Positions 9,381 through 18,331 are shown, counted from the first letter of the stretch. The stretch is DNA of 46,804 nucleotides from Chloroflexota bacterium (GCA_022568195.1 JADFFS010000009.1:1-46804); one strand, 5' to 3'. Notes: generated from the sequence alone by a model not told the origin. A program made the numbers and translations.

Positions 9381-10478
9381 CTAGCTCACCCCCCGCGGGT
9401 ACCCTACCATTAGCCAGTCGTCGCCGACTTGCTGTACCCGCACTCTGTCCAAGCGCCAAGCGTCGGCCATGCGGGCAACGCCGGAACCTTCCACCGGTGA
9501 TGCCGCCTCCGCGCCCCCGACGATCACCGGGGCGATGAACGCGTACACTTTGTCCACCAGTCCCGCGTCGAACAAGGACCCTTGGAGCGTTCCGCCGGCC
9601 TCCACCAACAAGCTGACCACATCCCGCCGGCCCAGCTCCGCCAGCACCTCCGGCAGGTCAACCCTTCCCTCCAAAGAGGCGCCAACCTTCAAGACTTCGG
9701 CGCCGGCCCCGGATAGGGCCGTCACACGCTGTTGGGGCGCCCCGTCCAGCACCACGATTACGGTGTCGCCCGGCTCTTCCAACATGCGGGAACGGGGTGG
9801 TGTGCGGGCCTGGCTGTCCAAGATCACCCGGAGCGGTTGTCGCGGCAGCGGAGAGTCGTCATCGTCCCTGGCGGTCAACTGGGGGTCGTCGGCCATGACT
9901 GTGTTAACCCCCACCAACACGGCATCGCTATTACGCCGCATTTGCTGAACGAAGCTTCGGGCCTCGGCGCCGGTGACCCACTTGGAATCCCCCCAATGGG
10001 TCGCGATCTTCCCATCCATGCTCATGGCGTATTTGGTGGTCACGAAAGGTAGCTTGGTAATGATATGTTTGGCGAAAGCCTCGCAAAGCTCCCGGCCTGC
10101 CTGGGACTCTTCTCCCACCGAAACCTGGATTCCGGCCGCCTCCAACTCCACGCAACCTTTGCCGGAAACCTGGGGATTGGGGTCGATGGCCGCCAGGTGC
10201 ACCGACCGGATTTCCGCGGCTATAATCGCCCCGGTGCAGGGAGGTGTTCTCCCTTGGACACAGCATGGCTCCAAGGTGGTGTACAAAGTAGCATCTCGGG
10301 CTGCGTCACCGGCCTCTTGTAAGGCGACGATTTCGGCGTGGTGCCCGCCGGGGGGCAAGGTGTGACCGCGGCCAACCACGTTTCCGTCCTTGACCACCAC
10401 CGCTCCCACCGCCGGGTTAGGGCTGGTGCTGCCCTGGGCCTGCTGGGCTAGGTTGATGGCGTGCTGCATGGGAGTCAT
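9381..10478 (-). CDS. ribD: Bifunctional pyrimidine deaminase/reductase
   Basis: 'NPAVGAVVVKDG...GRGHTLPPGGHHAEI', 'YTTLEPCCVQGRTPPCTGAII', 'KYAMSMDGKIATHWGDSKWVTG'. Confidence 0.95.
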   Translation of the reverse strand: MTPMQHAINLAQQAQGSTSPNPAVGAVVVKDGNVVGRGHTLPPGGHHAEIVALQEAGDAARDATLYTTLEPCCVQGRTPPCTGAIIAAEIRSVHLAAIDPNPQVSGKGCVELEAAGIQVSVGEESQAGRELCEAFAKHIITKLPFVTTKYAMSMDGKIATHWGDSKWVTGAEARSFVQQMRRNSDAVLVGVNTVMADDPQLTARDDDDSPLPRQPLRVILDSQARTPPRSRMLEEPGDTVIVVLDGAPQQRVTALSGAGAEVLKVGASLEGRVDLPEVLAELGRRDVVSLLVEAGGTLQGSLFDAGLVDKVYAFIAPVIVGGAEAASPVEGSGVARMADAWRLDRVRVQQVGDDWLMVGYPRGVS

Positions 10479-10527
10479 GGGCGGTTACTTGTCCGGCTCG
10501 GCCGGTCCACTCCCGATCCCCTCATTG

Positions 10528-10550
10528 ATGGTCCTATCCATAAGGACCAT
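10528..10550 (-). promoter_or_regulatory. Short hairpin in the leader upstream of ribD
   Basis: ATGGTCCT-atccata-AGGACCAT, an 8-bp perfect stem about 50 nt upstream of the ribD start. Confidence 0.35.
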
Positions 10551-10650
10551 GCTGTTCCTCTGAGAGTATCGGGTTGATTGATAACTATAGGCGAATTCTA
10601 TCAATATAGGTGTCAGTCCGCAACAGCAAAAACTATCTCAATAGGTGGTT

Positions 10651-10767
10651 CGTTCCGATTACATCGGGGTCACCACGAAAGGGCAGGGATTTGCCACCCG
10701 TTCGTCCTGAACTCCGACCCCGATTATATCGGGGTGAGTCCGAACTAATCGGACCTGTCGAAGGGCG
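10651..10767. repeat. Composite palindromic repeat region
   Basis: TCCGATTACATCGGGG, CCCCGATTATATCGGGG and GTCCGAACTAATCGGAC embedded between TTCGTCCTGA and CCTGTCGAAGGGC. Confidence 0.65.
10717..10735. repeat. CCCCGAT-N3-ATCGGGG palindrome copy
   Basis: accccgattatatcggggt, intergenic. Confidence 0.8.
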
Positions 10768-10801
10768 TACCAGATCGGCGTACAAGGTTTAGAGATAGTC
10801 G

Positions 10802-10847
10802 CTAAGAAGCCGCCCGATTACTCATGCAATATCGGGCGGCCTCTTAG
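10802..10847 (-). terminator. Strong hairpin downstream of the SIMPL gene
   Basis: CTAAGAAGCCGCCCGAT ... ATCGGGCGGCCTCTTAG; 17-bp stem with one mismatch; no clear T-tract. Confidence 0.55.
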
Positions 10848-10859
10848 GTTAATCAGCGG

Positions 10860-11831
10860 TTATTCGATGGCAAATAGGGCCTGCATATTTACCACCACTT
10901 CAAGCTCGCCGGTGCTGATGCTGGTGGCCAGCGGCGCAGCGGCCATGGCGAAGGCACCGCGTGCCACGCTTTCGAAGACCGGCCGCTGCTGAGAGCCACC
11001 AGACTCGCTGATGTTGATCAGGGCGCCCAGTTTTACGCCAGAGAGGGCGGCTACCTGGTTGGCCCTGGCCCTCAGGTCTTCAATGGCGGCGATGCGGGCC
11101 TGGTCTTTTAGCTCCTTGGTGTCGTCTATCGTGAAGTTTATCCCCTGGAACCTGATCAGGTCCCCACCGGCTTCGGTTACCTGGTCGATAAGTTCGCCGA
11201 TTCCATCCAGGTCCCGGAGCTTGATGGTCAACTGGTTGGTTACTTGATACCCGATGAGTACCCGCTCACGGTCCTTGAAGCATTCATCCTTGGTTCGGGG
11301 CCTGACGATCTCCAAGGTGGGTCCTTCGGGTACGCCGGGAAGCACCTGCTGTACCGATGTCTCCACGCCAGAAGCGGGTTCGTCCGGCTCCACGCACCTG
11401 GTTATTTCCCTGGTACTGTACCTCGGGTTGATGTTGAAGAACTTGGTCTGAACGTCCCGGTCGGCGATGTTCCGGCCAGCGACGACTTTCATCACCTGTC
11501 CCATGGCTTCGGCGGCGTCGCTGCGGGCCTCGGCCACGGTGCTACCGAAGGACTCGACGCCCAGGTTCAGGATAGCCAAATCCGGCACGGCCGTGGCTTC
11601 TCCCCTCCCACTGACCCAGATCCCCTGCTGCATCTGCGTTGGGAATCCGGCTCGTACGGCGCTGGGCAAACTTGCCTCAGCCACCCCGCCCTGGGGGACG
11701 CTTCGGTCGACAACCTGGACTGGTGCCTCCGGCGTGCCCAGTTGGGATGCGCAAGCCAGCGCCAGCAATAGAACCATGCCTAGTCCCAAGAATAGTATTG
11801 CTTTTTTCCTGGAATGGAGTGCCCTGATCAT
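10860..11831 (-). CDS. SIMPL (DUF541) domain lipoprotein
   Basis: Lipobox 'LLALACAS'; 'GIWVSGRGEATAVPDLAILNLGVESFGSTVAEARSDAAEAM'; ATG at 11831 preceded by AGGAGG. Confidence 0.85.
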   Translation of the reverse strand: MIRALHSRKKAILFLGLGMVLLLALACASQLGTPEAPVQVVDRSVPQGGVAEASLPSAVRAGFPTQMQQGIWVSGRGEATAVPDLAILNLGVESFGSTVAEARSDAAEAMGQVMKVVAGRNIADRDVQTKFFNINPRYSTREITRCVEPDEPASGVETSVQQVLPGVPEGPTLEIVRPRTKDECFKDRERVLIGYQVTNQLTIKLRDLDGIGELIDQVTEAGGDLIRFQGINFTIDDTKELKDQARIAAIEDLRARANQVAALSGVKLGALINISESGGSQQRPVFESVARGAFAMAAAPLATSISTGELEVVVNMQALFAIE

Positions 11832-12102
11832 AACTGCCTCCTGCAAGAATTGGTCGAACTTTCGACTATTTGGATTTCCACTCTTATGGTTCATGAAATC
11901 GCCGATGATGCGGCGTCTCGGGTATTAAGACGGACGCCGGGAGGAAAAAGTTCCCAGCGGCCAACTTCGTTTCAAATGGTACTCGCAAGCAGGTAAAGGA
12001 GTAATCGGGGAGACAGCCGATTGCGCCTCGGCAAAAAGGTTGAGTGGGGGATTGACCGATAGGACCACACGTTACCGTCAGTTGGCCGGTTATGGTTGCG
12101 TG

Positions 12103-13011
12103 TCAGTACCAAAAACCACGCCGCATCCGCCTGCGCCGGATGATCATACCCGCCAGAAATGCCACGAGGGCTGCCGCTGCCAGCACCTCCGACACCCGCC
12201 ATACCCAGCCTGTGGCGTCCTGGGAGGCCTGCGGCGGTAGCGAGGGCGGAGTTTCCGTCACCGAGGTAGTTCGGGAGGTAGTTTGGACTGTGCGTCCCGC
12301 TTCGGCTTCAGCGGTCGCAGGCAGCAAAGGTCCGGCTTCTGGGGGCGAGGGTGCTTGGGCCGACAAGGCCGCCCCTGTCGCATCACCTGGCGGCGGGGCT
12401 GCCGCCGCTGCCACCGGCGGCGGGGCATCTTTTTCAACCCCAAGGGCCTCAGGCAGAGCCTCTCGATCCGTAGCAGCGGTCTCGGCCTGCACCAATTGCT
12501 CCCCGGAAAGTACGGCTGGGGAAGGTGCCGCTGGTTTTTCTTCTTCGGTTGCTACGGACTCCTGGATGATTGCCTGGGTAACGGACCGCTCTGGGACAGT
12601 TCGGAACCGCTCCAACTGGGCGGCTCGGGGCGCCGGTTGAGCAACTGGGAGCCTTTTGGTGGCCAACGCACCGGTGGTGTCGGCGGAAATCAGTACTGCC
12701 AGGACCACGGCAGCCACCGAAGCCGCACCGGCGTAGACCCACTGGGGCATTCGAAAAAGAGGAGAAGGCAGGGACAACGCCGGTTGGGGCGGCGGAGCCG
12801 CCATGGTGAAGCTCCGGGTAGGGACAACCTGCGGTAGCTGCTTAAGCAGGGAAACGGTGGTGCGCAGGCTGTCCAGCTCGTCGCGGCAGGTGGCGCAAGA
12901 GGTTAGCCGCTGGTCCACCCGGGCCATGGCCGTGCCAGCTAAACGGCCGTCCAGGTACTCGGCCAGCGTTTCCGGCTTCACGTGCTTGTGCGGCAGCCTG
13001 AATATATTCAT
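12103..13011 (-). CDS. Anti-sigma factor-like membrane protein (zf-HC2/ZAS-like N-terminus)
   Basis: 'KPETLAEYLDGRLAGTAMARVDQRLTSCATCRDEL'; TM 'WVYAGAASVAAVVLAVLI' and second TM 'SEVLAAAALVAFLAGMIIRRRR'; adjacent to an ECF sigma gene. Confidence 0.75.
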   Translation of the reverse strand: MNIFRLPHKHVKPETLAEYLDGRLAGTAMARVDQRLTSCATCRDELDSLRTTVSLLKQLPQVVPTRSFTMAAPPPQPALSLPSPLFRMPQWVYAGAASVAAVVLAVLISADTTGALATKRLPVAQPAPRAAQLERFRTVPERSVTQAIIQESVATEEEKPAAPSPAVLSGEQLVQAETAATDREALPEALGVEKDAPPPVAAAAAPPPGDATGAALSAQAPSPPEAGPLLPATAEAEAGRTVQTTSRTTSVTETPPSLPPQASQDATGWVWRVSEVLAAAALVAFLAGMIIRRRRMRRGFWY

Positions 13012-13029
13012 GGCTTTAACTATCCTGCC

Positions 13030-13665
13030 CTAACTATCGTGACGGAAGCGGGAGGGCAAAAGTTCCCCGGTATTTCGCAGGAAATCTCGAAGCCGGCCCC
13101 GGCCTCGACTGATACGTGATTTGACGGTGCCCAGCGAGCAGGCCATGATGGCAGCGGCCTCTTCGTAGTCCATACCCTGGACATCCACCAGCGTCACGGC
13201 CAGGCGTTGCTCCTCGGGAAGGGAGTTAAGCGCAGCCTCGATGGTGCGCTGTAGCTCTTGACGCTCGGCGTAGTCCTCGGGAGATTCCTCACCGGAAGGC
13301 ATTTCCACGGCTGAAGGAATGGCCGTGGGGTCGCCGGGGTCTGACGGCAAGGGGTCCAGCGGAACCGTGGGCCGGGCCCGCCGGGCCCGGAGCATGTCCC
13401 GGCAGGTGTTGGCGACGATGCGCATCAACCAGGCCCGGAGGTTGTCTCCCCGGAACTGCTGGAACGCCCGGTACCCGGAGACAAAGCTTTCCTGGACCGC
13501 GTCCTCCGCCAAGGCCCAATCGCCCAACATGCGCCGGGCCAGGTTGTAGGCCTGGACCTCGAAATCTTCGATGATGCAGTTGTAGCAGCTTGTGGCGCCC
13601 GTTCGGTCCTGAACGGGTAAAGGGTTATGGGTGGTGCAGTTGAGGGGTTCGACAGCGGTTGCCAT
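13030..13665 (-). CDS. ECF-family RNA polymerase sigma factor
   Basis: 'ARRMLGDWALAEDAVQESFVSGYRAFQQFRGDNLRAWLMRIVANTCRDMLR' (region 2) and 'SLPEEQRLAVTLVDVQGMDYEEAAAIMACSLGTVKSRISRGRGRLRDFL' (region 4). Confidence 0.92.
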   Translation of the reverse strand: MATAVEPLNCTTHNPLPVQDRTGATSCYNCIIEDFEVQAYNLARRMLGDWALAEDAVQESFVSGYRAFQQFRGDNLRAWLMRIVANTCRDMLRARRARPTVPLDPLPSDPGDPTAIPSAVEMPSGEESPEDYAERQELQRTIEAALNSLPEEQRLAVTLVDVQGMDYEEAAAIMACSLGTVKSRISRGRGRLRDFLRNTGELLPSRFRHDS

Positions 13666-13813
13666 ATCCGGTCCGCCCGTATTTTATATGCCCCGATGCG
13701 CTAACGCCAGGCAGGCCAGTGCGGCTACGATTATGCCCATGCGATTATGCCCATGGTAGAATAAAGTCCGTTCCTGGGCAGGTCAAAAGCGCCGAATGTG
13801 CCTGGGGGAGAGA

Positions 13814-15175
13814 ATGCAGTTCCGAAATTTGCCCAGTGTGGACCGGGTCATGGCGACCGGCGCGGTGGTTGCCTTGGTAGCTTCCCATTCCCGTGAATGG
13901 GTGGTCGACCTGGTGCGAGAGCAACTGGACCAGGCCAGGCAACTTATACGCCAGGGAGGCACGGCCCCGGCCGTTGACGAGCTGGCCGAGGCGGTTTGCC
14001 GGCAACTCAGTGAGGTCACCAAGATTGCGCCCCGGCCGGTGATCAACGCCACCGGCGTTATCATCCACACCAACCTGGGACGCGCCCCGTTGAGCCAGGG
14101 GTCCATCGATGCCATAACCAACGCGGCTCAGGGCTACACCGACTTGGAGTTGGACCTGGGCAGCGGCCGCCGGGGCTCTCGCCAGTCCCATCTCCAGTCT
14201 TTGCTGCGGCAGCTGACCGGGGCCGAAGCGGCCCTGGCGGTTAACAATAACGCTTCAGCGCTGTTCTTGGGGCTGTCTGCCTTGGCCTCCGGCAAAGAAG
14301 TAATTGTCTCGCGGGCCGAGGCGGTGGAAATCGGGGGTGGGTTTCGCATACCCGACGTCTTGAAGCAGAGCGGCGCAACGTTGGTGGACGTGGGAACCAC
14401 CAACCGGACCTACGCCAGGGATTACCAGGACGCTATCACCGATAATACCGCGGCGTTGCTGAAAGTCCACGCCAGCAATTTCCGCGTGGAGGGTTTCACG
14501 GCCTCGGTGGAAACGGCAGATCTGGTGGAACTGGGCCGTCAGCAAGGGGTCCCAGTGTTCCACGACGTGGGCAGCGGCGCTCTGTTGCCCACGGAAGCCT
14601 ACGGGCTGGCTCACGAACCTACACCCCAGGAAAGCATAAGCGCTGGCGCGGGCCTGGTCTTTTTCTCCGGTGACAAGCTGCTGGGCGGTCCCCAAGCCGG
14701 TATCGTGGTGGGCCAGAGGGACCTGGTGGAACGGCTGGAGAGACACCCGCTTGCCAGGGCAGTCAGGATCGACAAACTAAGCCTGGCGGCGCTAAACGCC
14801 ACCCTGCTGCACTTCTTGAAACAGGAAGCCCCGGACAAAGTTCCCGTCTGGCGGATGATTGCCGCCTCGCCCGAGTCCATCAAGGAACGAGCTTCACGGT
14901 GGCAATCCCTCCTCGATTATCCGGCGGAGGTGATCCCGAGCCGGTCAGCCATTGGCGGTGGCAGCCTTCCAGGAGAGACCCTGCCGTCATGGGTGCTGGC
15001 TTTGTCTTGCCAGGCCGGCAGTAGCCCCGAGGAGGCCATGCGGAAGCTGCGCCAGGCGGAACGGCCGGTGGTAGCCCGGGTGGAGGAAGACAGGGTGCTG
15101 CTGGACCCGCGAACGGTGTTGCCGGAGGAAGACGACCTGGTGCTGGCCGGATTGGAGGCAGCCTTTGCTGGCTGA
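13814..15175 (+). CDS. selA: L-seryl-tRNA(Sec) selenium transferase
   Basis: 'RNLPSVDRV', 'NATGVIIHTNLGRAPLS', 'DLGSGRRGSRQSH', 'RAEAVEIGGGFRIPDVLKQSGATLVDVGTTNRT', PLP-lysine motif 'FSGDKLLGGPQAGI'. Confidence 0.93.
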   Translation: MQFRNLPSVDRVMATGAVVALVASHSREWVVDLVREQLDQARQLIRQGGTAPAVDELAEAVCRQLSEVTKIAPRPVINATGVIIHTNLGRAPLSQGSIDAITNAAQGYTDLELDLGSGRRGSRQSHLQSLLRQLTGAEAALAVNNNASALFLGLSALASGKEVIVSRAEAVEIGGGFRIPDVLKQSGATLVDVGTTNRTYARDYQDAITDNTAALLKVHASNFRVEGFTASVETADLVELGRQQGVPVFHDVGSGALLPTEAYGLAHEPTPQESISAGAGLVFFSGDKLLGGPQAGIVVGQRDLVERLERHPLARAVRIDKLSLAALNATLLHFLKQEAPDKVPVWRMIAASPESIKERASRWQSLLDYPAEVIPSRSAIGGGSLPGETLPSWVLALSCQAGSSPEEAMRKLRQAERPVVARVEEDRVLLDPRTVLPEEDDLVLAGLEAAFAG

Positions 15176-15233
15176 AAACGATGCTTTTTTGGATACGTTG
15201 CGCGTTATCGCCAGGCCCGGATAGAGTAATAGC

Positions 15234-15992
15234 ATGACAGATTACCTGTTGGTTCACGGCGCGGGACAGGGCGCGTGGAGTTGGGGGTCGGTATGGGGCT
15301 ACCTGACCGCGCCCACAGAGCACCCTCCCCGGCTGTATACGCCTCGTCGGGCGAACCGGGTACTTACCTTGGATTTGCCGGGCCACGGCGCCGACGCCGA
15401 TGGGGACACCGGCGATGTCCGGCTGGAAGAGTGCGTGCATGCGATTACGCGGGCTGTGGAGCGGGAGGAGTTGAAGGACTTGGTCTTGGTGGGACACGGT
15501 TTCGCTGGGGCTCTGGTCCTCCAAGCCGCCGGGCAACTGCCCCAACCGCCGAAGCGCATTGTATTGGTTGCCGGCATGGTGCCCCATTACCAGCGGACCA
15601 TGCTAAGTGTGCTCCCCAAGCGGACCAAGGCCAGCTTCCGGTTGTTGTCGACCTTAAGCAAGCTGACCGGCGGAGACCTTAGGCTGCCCCGGCCGGTGAT
15701 TAACAGCTACTTGTGCAACGGGATGGACCCAATGGAAGTCGTCCGGGTGTTGGGATTTTTTGGACCCATACCGACCAGGGTGTTGAACACCCGGTTGACC
15801 CTTGACCCGCCGGAGCCGGCCAGCCCGGTCACCTACATTGTGCTTACCCAGGACAGGATCATTCCCGCGGAGCTGCAAAAGAGAATGGCCCAGCGTGTTC
15901 CGGGGGTGGAGTTGGTGGAGGTGGACTCCTGTCACCAGGTTATGCAGTACAGGCCCAAGGAGCTTGCCGAGATTCTGCTGGCTTACGCCTAA
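15234..15992 (+). CDS. Alpha/beta hydrolase (salicylate esterase-like)
   Basis: 'DYLLVHGAGQGAWSWGSVWGYL', 'VLVGHGFAGALVLQAA', C-terminal 'DSCHQVMQYRPKELAEILL'. Confidence 0.85.
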   Translation: MTDYLLVHGAGQGAWSWGSVWGYLTAPTEHPPRLYTPRRANRVLTLDLPGHGADADGDTGDVRLEECVHAITRAVEREELKDLVLVGHGFAGALVLQAAGQLPQPPKRIVLVAGMVPHYQRTMLSVLPKRTKASFRLLSTLSKLTGGDLRLPRPVINSYLCNGMDPMEVVRVLGFFGPIPTRVLNTRLTLDPPEPASPVTYIVLTQDRIIPAELQKRMAQRVPGVELVEVDSCHQVMQYRPKELAEILLAYA

Positions 15993-16023
15993 ACCGATTA
16001 CATCCACCTTCGAGCGAACTTTT

Positions 16024-16061
16024 TTCAAAATAGAAACCCCTCACCTCCAAGGCGAGGGGTT
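16024..16061 (-). terminator. Intrinsic terminator downstream of groEL
   Basis: Minus strand AACCCCTC-gccttggaggt-GAGGGGTT followed by TCTATTTTGAAAAA. Confidence 0.65.
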
Positions 16062-16080
16062 GCCCCGATGCAATCGGGGC
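16062..16080. repeat. CCCCGAT-N3-ATCGGGG palindrome copy
   Basis: gccccgatgcaatcggggc, adjacent to the groEL terminator. Confidence 0.8.
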
Positions 16081-16161
16081 CTGGGTGCGGGGATCGGCAT
16101 ATGGGGATTCGATGTAAGGAGCATACCCCCGCACCGGGCACTTTGATCTCGGCGGGATGCC

Positions 16162-17772
16162 CTAGAACCCGTGGGTATGTTCCGGAGCGGTCTCCTCCAC
16201 CTTCTCCTCAGTGATCAGGGACTGGGTGGTTAGAATCATCGAAGCGACGCTGGCGGCGTTTTCCAGGGCCACCCGGGCTACCTTGGCCGGGTCGACGATT
16301 CCCTTGGCCATCATGTCGCCAAACTCGTTGCGCTGCGCATCGAAGCCGTAGGTTGCGGACTCATTGCGCTTGATTTGGTCCAACACAACGGCGCCTTCCT
16401 GTCCGGAGTTGCCGGCGATGATGCGAACGGGTTGCTCCAGCGCCACGCGTAGTATGTTGGCAGCCACACTCTCATCTCGAACAAAGTCGACGCTATCCAG
16501 GGCCGGTAAGGCCCGTATATAGGCCACTCCGCCGCCGGGTACGATGCCTTCGTCCACAGCGGCCCTGGTGGCCGACAAGGCATCCTCCATCCGTTGCTTG
16601 CGCTCTTTAAGCTCCGGCTCGGTGGCGCCACCGACCTTGATTACAGCCACGCCGCCGGACAGCTTGGCCATGCGCTCTTGTAGCTTCTCCTTGTCGTATT
16701 CCGAGGTGGTCTCCTCAATCTGCACCTGAATCTGGTCCACCCGACCTTTTATCAGTTCTGAGGAGCCCTTGCCGTCGATGATTGTGGTCTTGTCTTTGGT
16801 CGAAATCACTCTTCGGGCCTGCCCCAGGTCCTCGGTAGTGGTCAGGTCCAGTTTGCGGCCGGTTTCCTCGGATATGACCTGGCCGCCGGTTAAAATAGCG
16901 ATATCTTCGAGCATGGCCTTGCGCCGGTCTCCAAACCCGGGGGCTTTGATCGCCAGACAGTTCAGGGTGCCGCGCATTTTGTTGACCACCAGTACGGCCA
17001 AGGCTTCGCCGTCCACGTCCTCGGCGATAACCACCAGGTTTCGAGACACCTGGAGGTTCTTCTCCATGATGGACACCAGGTCGGCCACGGCGGATATCTT
17101 TTTGTCGGTAACCAGGATGTACGGGTCTTCGATAATCGTTTCCATGCGCTCCGGCACGGTTACAAAGTAGGGGCTGATGTAGCCGCGGTCGAAGCTCATG
17201 CCGTCAACGTACTCGGTCTCGGATTCTATGCTCTTGCCCTCTTCAATGGTGATAACCCCGTCCCGTCCGACGTGGTCCATCACTTCGGCGATCATGTCCC
17301 CAATGGCAGTGTCATTGGCGGAAATTCTCGCCACCTGCGCCGTGTGTTCCTTGGTCTCCACCGGGGTAGACAGCTTTTCGATGGCTGCTACCAGGGCCAC
17401 CACCCCTTTGTCGATGCCCCGCTTGATGGCCATGGGATCGTAGCCCGCAACCACGTTCTTGATGCCCTCGCGGACCATCGCCTGGGCCAGCACCATGGCG
17501 GTGGTGGTACCGTCGCCGGCGGCATCGTTGGTCTTGGTGGCTGCCTCTTTTATTAGCTGAGCGCCCATATTTTCGAAGGAATCAGGGAGATCGACTTCCT
17601 TGGCGATAGCCACGCCGTCGTTGGTAATGACGGGAGCCCCCCACTTTCTCTCCAACACCACGTTCTGGCCCTTGGGACCCAAAGTCAGCCTCACCGCGTT
17701 GACCACGGAATCGATGCCATGCATGAGGAATGTTTGCGCTTCTTCATCGCGAACTATCTGTTTCGGGGGCAT
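16162..17772 (-). CDS. groEL: Chaperonin GroEL (60 kDa)
   Basis: '[33 protein letters not shown]', '[13 protein letters not shown]', '[13 protein letters not shown]'; C-terminus [33 protein letters not shown]. Confidence 0.97.
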   Translation of the reverse strand: MPPKQIVRDEEAQTFLMHGIDSVVNAVRLTLGPKGQNVVLERKWGAPVITNDGVAIAKEVDLPDSFENMGAQLIKEAATKTNDAAGDGTTTAMVLAQAMVREGIKNVVAGYDPMAIKRGIDKGVVALVAAIEKLSTPVETKEHTAQVARISANDTAIGDMIAEVMDHVGRDGVITIEEGKSIESETEYVDGMSFDRGYISPYFVTVPERMETIIEDPYILVTDKKISAVADLVSIMEKNLQVSRNLVVIAEDVDGEALAVLVVNKMRGTLNCLAIKAPGFGDRRKAMLEDIAILTGGQVISEETGRKLDLTTTEDLGQARRVISTKDKTTIIDGKGSSELIKGRVDQIQVQIEETTSEYDKEKLQERMAKLSGGVAVIKVGGATEPELKERKQRMEDALSATRAAVDEGIVPGGGVAYIRALPALDSVDFVRDESVAANILRVALEQPVRIIAGNSGQEGAVVLDQIKRNESATYGFDAQRNEFGDMMAKGIVDPAKVARVALENAASVASMILTTQSLITEEKVEETAPEHTHGF

Positions 17773-17811
17773 TGGGTGTCAACCTCCTGTAATAGTGAAA
17801 AATCGAGGGGC

Positions 17812-17967
17812 TCAGGAAACCTTGGCCAGTATGTCGTTGGTGCTCAACACCAACAACTCTTCGTCTGCCACTTGTATTTCGGTACCAGCGAATTTGGAAT
17901 AGATGATTTTGTCTCCTACCGCGACCTCCATGGCCAAACGCTGGCCGTTGGGCAGGCACCGTCCGGG
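17812..17967 (-). pseudogene. groES: 5'-truncated groES (C-terminal half only)
   Basis: Recognisable 'PGRCLPNGQRLAMEVAVGDKIIYSKFAGTEIQVADEELLVLSTNDILAKVS'; no GroES N-terminus (PLGDRV..., GG(I/V)..PD) in any upstream minus-strand frame. Confidence 0.7.
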
Positions 17968-18144
17968 CCGGCGGCATCTCCAGGACTGACAAGGCCATCC
18001 TATTTCTGTCGGCCAGGGCGCCATTTTATCGATGGATACCCTGAAATCAGGTCAGTGATTGCCAGGTAACCCAGGGCCGCTAATCGCTAATAAGGATAAG
18101 GCGACCGGATTCGCTGGTCAAGGGCTTGCGGGTGGGAAAGCTGT

Positions 18145-18331
18145 CTTTCGATTGTCACCCCGAGCCCTTCGACTCCGCTCAGGGTAAACTCCACGAGGGG
18201 TCTGGGGCGATGCGGGGCAATTGCCCAACCCCAGATGCTTCGCCGCTGCGGCTGGCTCAGCATGACATTTTCGTACCAAAGACATCTGCGTGTTGGTGGC
18301 GTTCCCTGCTTCGGCCTTAGATAATCGAAAG
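18145..18331. mobile_element. MITE-like element with terminal inverted repeats CTTTCGATTRTC and an internal hairpin
   Basis: Left end CTTTCGATTGTC (18145-18156), right end GATAATCGAAAG (18320-18331), internal TCTGGGG...CCCCAGA; near-identical 21/22-nt direct repeats at 18120-18140 and 18329-18350. Confidence 0.55.
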
